A stretch of DNA of 64,000 nucleotides, taken from contig NZ_VCQV01000012.1 in assembly GCF_007845645.1 (NCBI RefSeq), forward strand, positions 1-64,000. Direction: 5' to 3'. Below the pieces are notes generated by a model. The model was not told the DNA's origin. It searched no databases and saw nothing but the letters and a program-made list of their open reading frames with translations. The stretch's first letter is position 1. Each line of letters begins with the position of its first letter. The DNA is from Leekyejoonella antrihumi. Lineage in GTDB: Bacteria; Actinomycetota; Actinomycetes; Actinomycetales; Dermatophilaceae. Position numbers and translations under genes: made by a program. This document shows, piece by piece, positions 26,415 to 39,790 of the stretch.

Positions 26415-26443
26415 GCGAGGGACGAGCGAACACTTCGTGGGGG
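26405..26443. repeat. Degenerate REP-like element (family A, copy 3)
   Basis: Between the convergent accD and DUF3145 stops, a C-rich run (26405-26409) faces ACTTCGTGGGGG (26432-26443) with GAGCGAGGGACGAGCG between. Only the right arm matches family A closely. Probably a decayed copy serving as terminator. Confidence 0.45.
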
Positions 26444-26444
26444 C

Positions 26445-26960
26445 CTAGGAGACCCGGTGCAGCCACCGCACCGTGGCGCCGTCACCGGCATACCGGAACG
26501 CCTCGAGCTCCTGATCCCAGGCGGTTCCGAGCAGCTCGGCCATCTCGGCGCGGAACAGCTCGGGGTCGCCCTTGCTGGCCACCAGCGCCGAGCGCAGCCG
26601 GTCCTCGTTGACGACGGCGTCTCCCGATGCGGAGGTCCAGGTGTGATGGATGCCGAGGCCGGGCGTATGCGACCACCGTGACCCGTCCGCACCCGGGCTG
26701 GGCTCCTCGGTGACCTCGAACCGCACCCGATCGGCGTCCCGCAGCGCACTGGCCAGGTGCGCGCCGGTCCCGGGCGCGCCCATCCAGGAGAGCTCGGTGC
26801 GCACGAGGCCGGCGGTCACCGGCTGCTTGGTCCACTCCAGTCGCACGGCGGAGCCCAGCACGTTCTCCAGGGCCCAGCCGATATGAGGGCATAGTGCAGT
26901 CGGGGTGGAGTGTATGAACACCACCCCGCGTGTGACAGGGCGCGAACTCGCGACAGACAT
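26445..26960 (-). CDS. DUF3145 family protein
   Basis: 171 residues from ATG 26960, with AGGAGG upstream. The pattern GVVFIHSTPTALCPHIGWALENVLG, LSWMGAPGTGAHLASALR, VRFEVTEEPSPGADGSRW and LGTAWDQELEAFRYAG is that of DUF3145, a conserved actinobacterial protein commonly next to FAS or accD genes. Function unknown. No membrane segment or cofactor motif is visible. Convergent with accD; divergent from the thiO operon. Confidence 0.88.
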   Translation of the reverse strand: MSVASSRPVTRGVVFIHSTPTALCPHIGWALENVLGSAVRLEWTKQPVTAGLVRTELSWMGAPGTGAHLASALRDADRVRFEVTEEPSPGADGSRWSHTPGLGIHHTWTSASGDAVVNEDRLRSALVASKGDPELFRAEMAELLGTAWDQELEAFRYAGDGATVRWLHRVS

Positions 26961-27195
26961 CCGGTCCTCCTACGGGTGTGAGGGACGTCTTCCCCAACGG
27001 CCTCGCCGTAGTGCCGGCTGCGTCATACGCGAACTGCGACTTTCTCAGTGCTCCTATCTTGCACCATTGACACCATCAACACCAAGCGTATCTCGTGTCA
27101 CGATCGACGGGTCGATCCAGCGCGAGGCCGATTTTCTCGCGCAGCACTTGGCCCGCACCATCGGACGGCGCGGCCGCGTGTTAGCGTATGCCTGT

Positions 27196-27280
27196 CCTTC
27201 GCGGGAGTCCGGTGCACCGGGCTGAGAGGGGGCTGCAGCCCCGACCGCTTCCACTTGATCCGGATCATGCCGGCGCAAGG
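27196..27280 (+). promoter_or_regulatory. TPP riboswitch upstream of the thiO operon
   Basis: CCGGGCTGAGAGGGGG at about 27217-27232 and CTTGATCCGGATCATGCCGGCGCAAGG at the 3' side are the two conserved thi-box halves; CCTTCGC (27196 on) and GCGCAAGG can close the P1 helix. It ends within AAGGAG, the ribosome site of a small leader ORF, so TPP binding should block translation of the leader and, through coupling, thiO. The 235 bp between DUF3145 and the aptamer hold both promoters; TTGACA at 27067 is a candidate -35 box. Confidence 0.95.
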
Positions 27281-27285
27281 AGAAG

Positions 27286-27341
27286 ATGATGAGTTTGCCA
27301 CCCACCCCACCATCTGCCGGGTTCGACGCGCACTCCCCACT

Positions 27342-27345
<4 letters not shown>
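27286..27345 (+). CDS. Leader peptide ORF coupled to thiO
   Basis: A 19-codon frame, MMSLPPTPPSAGFDAHSPL, starts 3 nt (first ATG) or 6 nt (second ATG) after AAGGAG at the 3' edge of the riboswitch. Its TGA (27343-27345) overlaps the thiO GTG at 27342, the same 4-nt arrangement used elsewhere in the thiamine operons. thiO itself has no Shine-Dalgarno sequence, so its translation probably depends on this leader. I know of no homologue; an alternative reading is that a one-base change split a formerly longer ThiO N-terminus. Confidence 0.6.
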
Positions 27346-31866
<4,521 letters not shown>

Positions 31867-31875
31867 GATCTGAGT

Positions 31876-32355
31876 ATGGCGCCGGACTGGGTTGAGAGGC
31901 TGTGCCACCGTTCCCGAACGGTGCTCCCGTTCGCGCTGATCGGCGTGGCGTGCGTGATCGCGGGAGGCCTCGTGGCCGCCGTGGTGGCACACAGTCCGAC
32001 CCAGCACGAGGTCTGGGCCGTGGCCTACCTTGTGCTGGTGCCGGGCGTCGCTCAAGTGGCGCTCGGCACCTGTCAGGCACTGCTGGCCGACCGGGTGCCC
32101 ACCGACCGGATGCTGACCGCACAGCTGCTCACCTGGAATGTCGGCAATGCCGCGGTCATCGCCGGCACAGTGGGCGATGCCGGCTGGGGCACCGCGCTCG
32201 GCGGAGCGCTTCTGGTCGTCGCCTTGGCACTGTTCCTGACGAACAGCCGCGGTGCGCGATCCACCTGGCTGCTGCAGATCTACCGCCTGCTGGTGGCGGT
32301 CATTCTCGTGAGTGTGCCGATCGGCCTGATCGTCCAGCAGGTCAAGGGCGACTGA
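31876..32355 (+). CDS. Small integral membrane protein, unknown
   Basis: 159 residues, not recognised. Four hydrophobic stretches are visible (about 17-39, 47-66, 84-117, 134-153), with a basic N-terminus (ERLCHRSRT) and a positively charged loop before the last helix. It starts 9 nt after thiC in the same direction, so it is probably co-transcribed with the thiamine operon. A link to thiamine transport is conceivable but nothing in the sequence shows it. Confidence 0.65.
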   Translation: MAPDWVERLCHRSRTVLPFALIGVACVIAGGLVAAVVAHSPTQHEVWAVAYLVLVPGVAQVALGTCQALLADRVPTDRMLTAQLLTWNVGNAAVIAGTVGDAGWGTALGGALLVVALALFLTNSRGARSTWLLQIYRLLVAVILVSVPIGLIVQQVKGD

Positions 32356-32403
32356 GAGACCCCGGCCGCGCTCCGCCTGCGTACCTTTGCCGGCACGCCG
32401 CGG

Positions 32404-33588
32404 TCAGGTGCGCGGGAGCACGGGGCCGGTCAGGGCCCCGCCACAGTGGTAGACATCTGGCCGCCCCGGCCACACTGTGCCACCCTCGTGCATATCGTCA
32501 TCGAGCTCGTTGATCCAGGTGCCTTCAGCATCGATGAAAAAGGCTGCTGCGTGATCCCATAGCGCGCGATACCACCGTTCCCAGTGCCAGTTGCCGGTAG
32601 TCCGGTAGAGCGATGCCGAAGCCTGGATCGCCTCACACACCGGCCAGTGCAAGCGGGTCGTCGACACCGGGCGGCCGTCCCAGTCGACGGTGTAGACCAG
32701 GCCCGGCCGCCCGTCGGCCTCCCACAGGTCGTCCAGGGCCCGCGCGGCCAGCTCCTCGGCCGCCTCCACCAACCAGCCGGGCCCGTGGACCAGCTGGGAG
32801 TCGTGCAGCTCGATCAGGAGCCTGGCCCACTCCACCGAGTGACCGGGCGTCGCACCATACGGGCGAAACGGGTCGTCCGGCCGGTCCTTGTTGTAGTCCG
32901 GAAGCAAGTGCCAGTCGTGGTCGTAGTGCTCGGGCACCAACCAGCCCTGCTCCCGTGCATTCCGGTTGATGATCCGGTCCGCGATCGCCAGCCCACGCTC
33001 GTGCCACACGGCATCCCCTGTCGCGCGTCCCATGGCCAAGAATGCTTCCAACCCATGCATATTCGCGTTGGCGCCGCGGTAGGCCTCCGAGTCGCTCCAG
33101 TCCGACGCGAAGGACTCCCGCAGAGCCATGGCCGACTCGTCCCACAGACGCGTGTCGACGACCTCGACGACGCGTGCCATCAGCCGGTCGGCCAGTGGAT
33201 GCCCAAGGGCTACGGCGCTCGAGGCCGCAAGTCCGACGTGCACGTGGTCGTAGGTCGACTTGCGGGCCGTCCGCTCTTCGGGCCTGCTGAACCAGCCTCC
33301 ATGGGCAGTATCCGCGAAGAGTCCGAGAAGCGACTCCAGCCCATGATCCAGCAGCCCGCCGCACCCGGGCAGTCCTCGCGCATGACCGAGAGCAGCGGTG
33401 TGCACCATCCGCGCAGTGAGGAACAGCTCCGGGGTCCGTCCTGCCATCGGCCGCCGATTGCGGTCAAGATAGGCGAAACCACCTGCCGGAACGATGGATC
33501 CGCGGACAAACCACAGCACGTTCGTGAAGCCGCGGTCCAACCAGGCTCGGTGGGACTCCAGCGCGGTCCAGGACGTCTGTGTGGGCAT
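32404..33588 (-). CDS. AGE/YihS-family sugar isomerase or epimerase
   Basis: 394 residues of the N-acylglucosamine 2-epimerase superfamily ((alpha/alpha)6 barrel). LTARMVHTAALGHA, PEHYDHDWHLLPDYN, the segment DDPFRPYGATPGHSVEWARL and the C-terminal GGTVWPGRPDVYHC contain the conserved histidines. The DPFRPYG-TPGH arrangement resembles the YihS/mannose isomerase branch more than renin-binding 2-epimerases, so aldose-ketose isomerisation (for example mannose-fructose) is a better guess. Convergent with the membrane protein; 44 bp downstream of the pyruvate oxidase gene. Confidence 0.82.
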   Translation of the reverse strand: MPTQTSWTALESHRAWLDRGFTNVLWFVRGSIVPAGGFAYLDRNRRPMAGRTPELFLTARMVHTAALGHARGLPGCGGLLDHGLESLLGLFADTAHGGWFSRPEERTARKSTYDHVHVGLAASSAVALGHPLADRLMARVVEVVDTRLWDESAMALRESFASDWSDSEAYRGANANMHGLEAFLAMGRATGDAVWHERGLAIADRIINRNAREQGWLVPEHYDHDWHLLPDYNKDRPDDPFRPYGATPGHSVEWARLLIELHDSQLVHGPGWLVEAAEELAARALDDLWEADGRPGLVYTVDWDGRPVSTTRLHWPVCEAIQASASLYRTTGNWHWERWYRALWDHAAAFFIDAEGTWINELDDDMHEGGTVWPGRPDVYHCGGALTGPVLPRT

Positions 33589-33632
33589 GACCGTCCGCTC
33601 CTGTGCGACTGAAGACTGGGGCGACAGCGATG

Positions 33633-35354
33633 CTACCGGCTCTCGATGATCTCCTTGGACTTGGCGATCGCAAATCCCCAGGCCTCGCCGACAGTGGGCT
33701 TGGGCGGCAGTGACACCTCGTCAGGGTTGGTCACCACCTCGAGCAGGACGGGGGCACGGGTGGCCAGAGCCTCCTTGACCGCCTCATCGAGATCATCCGG
33801 CGACGTGACCCGCAGGCCCTTGAGACCCATCGCCGTCGCGACGGCGGCAATGACCGGGTTGTCCAGCTGCGTACCGAACTCGGGCAGCCCGCCCTGCTCC
33901 TGCTCCAGCTTGACCATGCCCAGTCGCCCATTGTTGAAGACCACGAAGGTTGCCGGCAGATCGTAGGTGACGGCGGTGCGCAGGTCCCCGAGAAGCATCA
34001 TCAGGCCGCCGTCGCCACAACAGGCAATGACCTGGCGGTCCCGGTCAAGGGCCTGCGCACCCAAGGACTGCGGCATCGCATTGGCCATCGAGCCGAGGTT
34101 GTAGGAACCGAGCAGTCGGCGCCGCCCGCTCAGGGTGATGAAGCGCGAGAGCCACACGGTCGACATACCGGTGTCACTGGTGAAGATCGCATCGGAGGCG
34201 GCGTGCCGATTGAGCGCGGCCGCAACTGCCTCGGGGCGGATGCGCTCGTCGGGGTTGTCCGCAATGCTGCGGATCTTGCCCAGTAGGCTTCGGTCGTGGT
34301 CCGGATCGGTCAGTCGATGCTGGCGATCCACCCACGACGAGTAGGACTTGAGCGCCTTGTGCAGGTGCTTGTCCGAGCGGCCACCGGTGAGTTCGGGCAA
34401 CAGCGCCTGCAACGTCGGGCATACGTGGCCGACCAGTGCGTGCTGGACCTGGGTCCGTCGCCCGATGTGCTCTGCACGCATGTCGAGCTGGATGACGGTC
34501 TTGCCTTCGGGATACCAGTCGCGATAGGGGAAGTCGGTGCCGACCAGAAAGATGACGTCCGCATCGTCCAGGGCCTTGGCAGCGCCCGGGTTGCCGATCA
34601 GTCCCGTCTGCCCGACCTGGAACTGGTTGTCTTCTTCCAGCCCCTCCTTGGCCTTCAGCGTCAGGACCATCGGCGCCTGGAGCCGGTCTGCCAGCTGCAG
34701 GACCTCCGCGCGCGCTTCACGTGCACCCTGACCCACCAGCAGGGTCACGGTCTCGGCCTCGTTGAGCACCTTCGCAGCGCCCGCCAGCTGTGTCTGCGGT
34801 GCCGCCGACTCGGCGGGTGCCGGAGCGAACTGGGGTGCGCGAGCGTCCTTTCCCAGCTCCAGTCCACCCACGTCACCGGGAATGGTGAGCACCGCCACCC
34901 CCTGGTGAGCCATTGCGGCGTTCACTGCCTGCTCGAGCAGCTGCGGCATCTGGTTCGCCGACGTCACGGTCTGCGCGAACACAGCGACGTCGCTGAAGAG
35001 AACGTCGTTGTTGACCTCCTGGAAGAAGCTGCTGCCGATCTCCTCGGTCGGCACCTGCCCACAGATCGCCAGCACCGGGGCGTGGGACTTCTTCGCGTCA
35101 TACAGGCCGTTGAGCAGGTGGATGGAACCGGGGCCAACCGTTCCCATGCACAGTCCGAGGCGGCCCGTCAGCTGTGCCTGCGCACCCGCTGCGAAGGCGG
35201 CAACCTCCTCGTGCCGCACGCCGATCCACTCGATCCGCTCGTCTCGACGGATCGCGTCGGTGATGGGGTTGAGCGCATCACCGACCACACCCCACGCCGA
35301 GGTCACTCCATACGTTGCCAACGCGTCGACGGTCATCTCTGCAACGGTGCTCAT
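33633..35354 (-). CDS. poxB: Pyruvate oxidase/dehydrogenase (PoxB-like, ThDP-dependent)
   Basis: 573 residues from ATG 35354, with GAGGAG upstream; a longer frame extends 39 codons with no support. N-terminal MTVDALATYGVTSAWGVVGDALNPI, the ThDP-activating glutamate in GVRHEEVAAFAAGAQAQ, the FAD/central domain, and C-terminal ACCGDGGLMMLLGD...VFNNGRLGMVKLEQEQ with the G-D-G...N metal site are clear. It probably converts pyruvate to acetate and CO2, passing electrons to quinone. ThDP dependence links it to the thiamine operons. 11 bp after the glutamate-synthase-like gene. Confidence 0.9.
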   Translation of the reverse strand: MSTVAEMTVDALATYGVTSAWGVVGDALNPITDAIRRDERIEWIGVRHEEVAAFAAGAQAQLTGRLGLCMGTVGPGSIHLLNGLYDAKKSHAPVLAICGQVPTEEIGSSFFQEVNNDVLFSDVAVFAQTVTSANQMPQLLEQAVNAAMAHQGVAVLTIPGDVGGLELGKDARAPQFAPAPAESAAPQTQLAGAAKVLNEAETVTLLVGQGAREARAEVLQLADRLQAPMVLTLKAKEGLEEDNQFQVGQTGLIGNPGAAKALDDADVIFLVGTDFPYRDWYPEGKTVIQLDMRAEHIGRRTQVQHALVGHVCPTLQALLPELTGGRSDKHLHKALKSYSSWVDRQHRLTDPDHDRSLLGKIRSIADNPDERIRPEAVAAALNRHAASDAIFTSDTGMSTVWLSRFITLSGRRRLLGSYNLGSMANAMPQSLGAQALDRDRQVIACCGDGGLMMLLGDLRTAVTYDLPATFVVFNNGRLGMVKLEQEQGGLPEFGTQLDNPVIAAVATAMGLKGLRVTSPDDLDEAVKEALATRAPVLLEVVTNPDEVSLPPKPTVGEAWGFAIAKSKEIIESR

Positions 35355-35365
35355 GCCCTGGCTCC

Positions 35366-36964
35366 TCAGTGGTGTGCGATCTGTGGGCGGAAGGTGTCGA
35401 CACTGGCCCGCGACCAGTCCGACGCCCAGGTCTGCGGCGGTTCGTCGAGCAGCTGGCCCGGCGCAAGCCACTCGTACAGCTCGGCATACGAGCGGTTCTC
35501 CGTAGGTGAGACATTGAGCCGAAGCATGTGGGGGTCGAGATCGCGTGGTTGTCGCACGCCCATCGACGCCATCATCTTCGCGGCCTCCTTCACCGTGGCC
35601 TGCTGGTACTGCTGGACCCGGACGCTCTTGTCACCGACGTCGAGTGCACGCTGGCGGCGGGTGTCCTGGGTCGCGACGCCCACGGGGCACTTGTCGGTGT
35701 GACACATCTGGGCCTGAATGCAACCGACCGCCATCATCATGGCTCGTGCGGCGTTGGTGTAGTCGGCGCCCTGGATGAGCCGCTTGACGATGTCGTTGCC
35801 GGCGGCAACCTTGCCGCTGGCACCCAGCCGTATACGGTCCCGCAAGCCGGTGCCCACAAGCGCATTGTGCACCACCATCAGACCATCCGTCAGCGGCATA
35901 CCCATGTGGTCCTCGTACTCCAGCGGCGCGGCGCCGGTGCCGCCCTCCGAGCCGTCGACGATGATGAAGTCGGGCGTGGTGCCGACCTCGATCATGGCCT
36001 TGCACATCGCCAGGACATCGGTGCGCGAGCCCACGCACAGCTTGAAGCCCGCCGGCTTGCCACCCGCGAGCTCCCGCATCCTCGCGATGAATTCGATCAT
36101 CTCGGTCGGTGTGGAGAAGACCTTGTGCGCCGGTGGGCTGACACACTTCTGCCCCTGCGGCACGCCACGTGTCTTGGCGATCTCCGCGTTGACCTTGGCC
36201 GCAGGGAGCACGCCACCGATGCCGGGCTTCGCGCCCTGGCTCAGCTTCAAGGAGACACACTTGACCTGATCGCGTGCGGCATGGTCCTTGAACTGGTCCG
36301 GGTCGAAGTCGCCGTCCTTCGTGCGGGTGCTGAAATAGCCGGAGCCGATCTCCCAGACCAGGTCTCCACCGTTCTCGAGATGGTAGGGCGACAGGCCGCC
36401 CTCGCCGGTGTCGTGCGCGAATCCACCCAGCTTGGCGCCCTTGTTGAGTGCGCGGATCGCGTTGGCCGACAGCGAACCGAAACTCATGGCAGAGACGTTC
36501 AGCAACGCCATGCTGTAGGGCTGCGAACAGTCCGGTCCGCCCACCGTCACCCGTGGTGGCTCGTCCGGCTCATTCAACGGCGCTGTCGAATGCACGAGAT
36601 ACTCGTAGCCCGGCTGGTTGACATCCCGCTCGGTGCCGAATGCCTGCTCGCCGGCGATCCCCTTGGCGCGCTCATAGATGAGCGAGCGAATGTCGCGGTC
36701 GTAGGGCCTACCGTCCCAGTTGCGCTCGATGAAGTACTGCTGCAGCTCTGGGCGCAGATCCTCCAGGAGGTAACGCAGATGTCCGACCACCGGATAGTTC
36801 CGTAGCACCGAGTGCCGCTTCTGCAAAAGGTCATAGATTCCCAGCAGCAGCAACGCAACCAGCACCGCGACGACGATCCACCACGCCCACGAACCGATGG
36901 CAGCAACGCCACCGATGATCACGATGAGGACGACCAGCACGCTGATCGAGAGGAACTTTCCCAC
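35366..36964 (-). CDS. Membrane-anchored FMN-binding glutamate synthase family protein
   Basis: 532 residues. Two N-terminal hydrophobic segments (residues 3-23, 26-45) anchor it. The remainder is the GltB-type FMN/alpha-beta barrel domain only: SAMSFGSLSANAIRALNKGAKLGG, HDTGEGGLSPYH, VKCVSLKLSQGAKPGIGG, DFIIVDGSEGGTGAAPLEYEDHMG, and the Cys-rich CIQAQMCHTDKCPVGVATQD, which probably binds an Fe-S cluster. The glutaminase and other GltB domains are missing. Such stand-alone proteins are common but their substrate is unproven. Operon with poxB suggests a redox role. Confidence 0.85.
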   Translation of the reverse strand: MGKFLSISVLVVLIVIIGGVAAIGSWAWWIVVAVLVALLLLGIYDLLQKRHSVLRNYPVVGHLRYLLEDLRPELQQYFIERNWDGRPYDRDIRSLIYERAKGIAGEQAFGTERDVNQPGYEYLVHSTAPLNEPDEPPRVTVGGPDCSQPYSMALLNVSAMSFGSLSANAIRALNKGAKLGGFAHDTGEGGLSPYHLENGGDLVWEIGSGYFSTRTKDGDFDPDQFKDHAARDQVKCVSLKLSQGAKPGIGGVLPAAKVNAEIAKTRGVPQGQKCVSPPAHKVFSTPTEMIEFIARMRELAGGKPAGFKLCVGSRTDVLAMCKAMIEVGTTPDFIIVDGSEGGTGAAPLEYEDHMGMPLTDGLMVVHNALVGTGLRDRIRLGASGKVAAGNDIVKRLIQGADYTNAARAMMMAVGCIQAQMCHTDKCPVGVATQDTRRQRALDVGDKSVRVQQYQQATVKEAAKMMASMGVRQPRDLDPHMLRLNVSPTENRSYAELYEWLAPGQLLDEPPQTWASDWSRASVDTFRPQIAHH

Positions 36965-36982
36965 CTGCTACACCTCCGTGTC

Positions 36983-37024
36983 GGGGACTTCGTGTCCGCT
37001 TGGGCACGCTCGCGATACTTGCAC
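36983..37024. repeat. Possible degenerate family A palindrome
   Basis: The minus-strand reading GCAAGTATCGCGAGCGTGCC...ACGAAGTCCCC resembles copy 1 at 16274-16320 in order of its parts (GAAGTATCG, GAGCGTGC, final CGAAGT/ACTTCG block), but one arm is degraded. It occupies most of the 148-bp gap between nagZ and the glutamate-synthase-like gene, upstream of the latter. Confidence 0.35.
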
Positions 37025-37112
37025 ATCTACCTGGGGTTTCGCAGGTCCGCGAGGACCGGGTTTCGCGACGAGACGTCGGTGCCCCTGACGTCAGAGCCCA
37101 GGCCGACAACAG

Positions 37113-38624
37113 CTACTGCAGCAGCTTCGCCACGGCACGTCCGGTCGGCAGGCTGTCTCCCCAGGTGAGGACCAGATGGCGCGCCTGCGGGATCACCGAT
37201 CCGTCGATGGCATACCCCACGCACACCACCACAGCATCGGGGTTGCCCTGCAACGCCTTCTGCAGCTGCTTCATCTCGGCCGGGTCGGACCATGGGGCCC
37301 CCGTGACGATGACGTCGGGGATGTCGTCATTGCCACCAACCGCCGCCGGCGGCGGCTGGGACGAGCGTCCTTCGGTTGCGCCGCCGACGTCGAAAGCTCG
37401 CCTCAACACACTCCCGGGTGCACGTCGAATCAACTCTGCAACAACACAGTTGGCCAGGACTCCGGCCGCCGATTTGCGTACGCGACGCACATCGAGGAGT
37501 CGAAGGCGTCGGCCACGCAGTATGCCGTGCAGGTCACCGCGGGCGAGTATCGACGCCGCCGCGACGCGGTCGTCAGCACTCGGACCGCTCCGGGCGAGCT
37601 CGACCGGCTGCCCGCGCTGCAAGGACGCGAGCCGCTCGACCCGTGCATGGGCCTGCTCCAGTCGCGCGATCGGAAGCTCACCGGACCCGGCGGCTCGCAC
37701 AATGGCTGTGAGCGCCTCCGCGAAGACCTCGGCATCCGTCCCACCGGGACAGTTCAGGACCGGGTTGCCCAGGCCGAGCAGGTCGGCTCCGGCGAGCAGC
37801 GCATCGACACAGCCCTGCCTGAGGCCGACAGTCCCCGTGATGGCTCCCATGTCGAGCGCGTCGGTGGCGATCACACCGTCGAACCCGATGTCTCGGCGTA
37901 GCAAGGACATCGCCGCCGGGCTCAGGGTAGCCGGACGGTCGGGATCGATCGACGGCACGAGAATGTGCGCCGTCATCACCATCTCGGCCCCGGCATCGAC
38001 CGCCGCCCGGAAGGGCACCAGCTCCCGGCTCTCAAACACGTCGGGCGACACGTCGACCCGCGGTAGCCCCACGTGTGAGTCGACCGCGGTGCCTCCGTGC
38101 CCGGGAAAGTGCTTGGCACAAGCAATGACGCCCTGTTCGTGCAGGCCGCGGACGTAGGCTGCCGCGGGTCTGGCCACCAGCCCTGGATCCGACCCGAAGG
38201 ATCGGACCCCGATCACCGGGTTGTCGGGGTTGCTGTTCACATCGACGACCGGCGCGAGGTCCACGTCGATGCCGACAGCCCGAAGGTCAGCGGCGATCGC
38301 CGCAGCCACCGCACGCGTCAGCTCGAGGTCATCTGCGCGGCCGAGCATCGCCGCACCGACGTGGCGGGAGCCGCCGTGGACCCCGAGCCGGCTGACGATG
38401 CCACCCTCCTCATCGACCGCGATGAGTCCGAGCCCACGCGCGTGCAGTTGCGCTGACAGTGCGGCCGTCTCGTCGGAGGTCCCGACGTTGTGCCCGAAGT
38501 AGCAGACCGCGCGCAGACCCTGGTCGATCGCCTCGGCCAGCCAGTCCGGCATACGCCGTCCGGCAAAGCCCGGCTTGAGCACCCCGTGCGCGAGCCGAAC
38601 GATCTCGGGGCTGGGGACGCTCAC
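37113..38624 (-). CDS. nagZ: Beta-N-acetylglucosaminidase, glycoside hydrolase family 3 (NagZ-like)
   Basis: 503 residues, GTG start overlapping the anmK remnant stop (GTGA). GH3 features: GLIAVDEEGGIVSRLG, DVDLAPVVDVN, CAKHFPGHGGTAVDSHVGLP (the K-H-F-P-G-H-G catalytic motif with the His-Asp dyad of NagZ-type enzymes) and GVIATDALDMGAI with the nucleophilic aspartate. A C-terminal domain of about 150 residues follows the barrel. No signal peptide, so it acts in the cytoplasm on imported muropeptide fragments, releasing GlcNAc. First enzyme of the recycling cluster. Confidence 0.9.
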   Translation of the reverse strand: MSVPSPEIVRLAHGVLKPGFAGRRMPDWLAEAIDQGLRAVCYFGHNVGTSDETAALSAQLHARGLGLIAVDEEGGIVSRLGVHGGSRHVGAAMLGRADDLELTRAVAAAIAADLRAVGIDVDLAPVVDVNSNPDNPVIGVRSFGSDPGLVARPAAAYVRGLHEQGVIACAKHFPGHGGTAVDSHVGLPRVDVSPDVFESRELVPFRAAVDAGAEMVMTAHILVPSIDPDRPATLSPAAMSLLRRDIGFDGVIATDALDMGAITGTVGLRQGCVDALLAGADLLGLGNPVLNCPGGTDAEVFAEALTAIVRAAGSGELPIARLEQAHARVERLASLQRGQPVELARSGPSADDRVAAASILARGDLHGILRGRRLRLLDVRRVRKSAAGVLANCVVAELIRRAPGSVLRRAFDVGGATEGRSSQPPPAAVGGNDDIPDVIVTGAPWSDPAEMKQLQKALQGNPDAVVVCVGYAIDGSVIPQARHLVLTWGDSLPTGRAVAKLLQ

Positions 38625-38854
38625 TTCACTGCGCCCGATTCTCGGTCAGGAAGGTCATCGCGAAGGATGAACTCCTTCCAGGCCGTCACGAACGAGAATG
38701 CGCTCGTGGCAATCAGGCCCGGCTCCGTCAGGTCCTCCAGCTCTCGGGGGGACGGCGCCGACGAAGCCCTGCAGGTCCCTCCGACGAACTCCACTGCCGC
38801 CACATCGATCCCATCCATCGAGGTCCCGGAGATCGATCCGATGACGATCATCAC
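38621..38854 (-). pseudogene. anmK: Remnant of anhydro-N-acetylmuramic acid kinase
   Basis: 77 codons where AnmK has about 370-390. The start region is perfect (MMIVIGSISGTSMDGIDVAAVEF, the ATP-site signature G-x-x-S-G-T-S-x-D-G-x-D) and has a ribosome site (GGGAGG). After about residue 24 the sequence no longer resembles the kinase. Almost the whole gene is deleted, yet the frame still runs into the nagZ start with a GTGA overlap and follows the kinase gene by 12 bp. The residual frame may persist because it couples translation into nagZ. Confidence 0.85.
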
Positions 38855-38866
38855 CTGCCTCCCGGT

Positions 38867-39790
38867 TCAGCCCGCATGGCGATGCACCTGCCGTTCGTGC
38901 GGCAGATCCGTGCGCTCGACCAGCATCGCGGCACCGTCCAGCGCATCACCGGCAGGATCGCACAGCCGCACCCCGTCGGCCGCGTCCAGCCGGTCGGTGA
39001 GCACAGTGGTCCACGGCGCACCCAGTCGCTGCACGCCACCGACCACGCAGATGTCGACGACATCTTGATCGCGCGTCGCCTGCGCAGCCTGGAGGGCGCT
39101 CGAGGCGATGGCCCGTGCCGATCGCACCAGCAGTCCGTATGCGGTCTGATCGCCGGAGCGCGCAAGCGCCCCGATGCGTGGCACGAGACCGCCCAGCACG
39201 TGTGCCGGCTCGGCGTCATCCCCGGTTGCGATGCGCCGCCAGTCCGCGCCCAGCATCTCGCCGGCAACCGTAGCCATCGAGCCGCTCCCTGCCAGCGCCA
39301 GGCGGAGGGCCTCCGCACCGATCCAGCCCCCGCCGCCGACATCCCCTGCGCCGGGGCCGGCGCCATCGACGATGGAGATGACACCGGCTGCGTTCACGGC
39401 CAGCGCCACCGCGCCCGTGCCGGCTATGACAACCACCCCGGGCCGGCCCGACAAGGCGCCCAGATGAGCGATGATGACATCGCTGGTGACGATCGCCTCC
39501 GCATACCCCTGCTCTGCCACGAGTCGGCGGGCGAGCTCCCCCGCAGCATCCGGCGCCGCGATCGCACCGGCCGCCCCGACACCGATCACCGTGCCCCGCC
39601 GACTCACCGTGCCGGGCCGACCGAAACCGTCGGTTGCTCGGCGGATTCGATCGAGTGCAGCGTCCACGCCGCCGCCCGTCGCCAGTCCGGGAGCGCCTGA
39701 CGCCGCTGCCCGGCGGGCACCGCCCCTGCCGTCGCCCCTGACGAGACAGTTCGTCTTGCCGAGGTCGACCAGCGTCCGTTCGCTCACCAC
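38867..39790 (-). CDS. BadF/BadG-type amino-sugar kinase (GlcNAc or MurNAc kinase)
   Basis: 307 residues of the ASKHA superfamily: N-terminal LVDLGKTNCLVR phosphate loop, VVIAGTGAVALAV phosphate-2 loop, GDVGGGGWIGAEALRLAL, and C-terminal VVGGVQRLG. In cell-wall recycling clusters this BadF-type kinase phosphorylates GlcNAc and, in the case of clostridial MurK, MurNAc as well. A MurNAc-phosphorylating role would feed the MurQ encoded divergently next door and would make loss of AnmK tolerable. Start GTG 39790 (39787 also possible). Confidence 0.85.
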   Translation of the reverse strand: MVSERTLVDLGKTNCLVRGDGRGGARRAAASGAPGLATGGGVDAALDRIRRATDGFGRPGTVSRRGTVIGVGAAGAIAAPDAAGELARRLVAEQGYAEAIVTSDVIIAHLGALSGRPGVVVIAGTGAVALAVNAAGVISIVDGAGPGAGDVGGGGWIGAEALRLALAGSGSMATVAGEMLGADWRRIATGDDAEPAHVLGGLVPRIGALARSGDQTAYGLLVRSARAIASSALQAAQATRDQDVVDICVVGGVQRLGAPWTTVLTDRLDAADGVRLCDPAGDALDGAAMLVERTDLPHERQVHRHAG

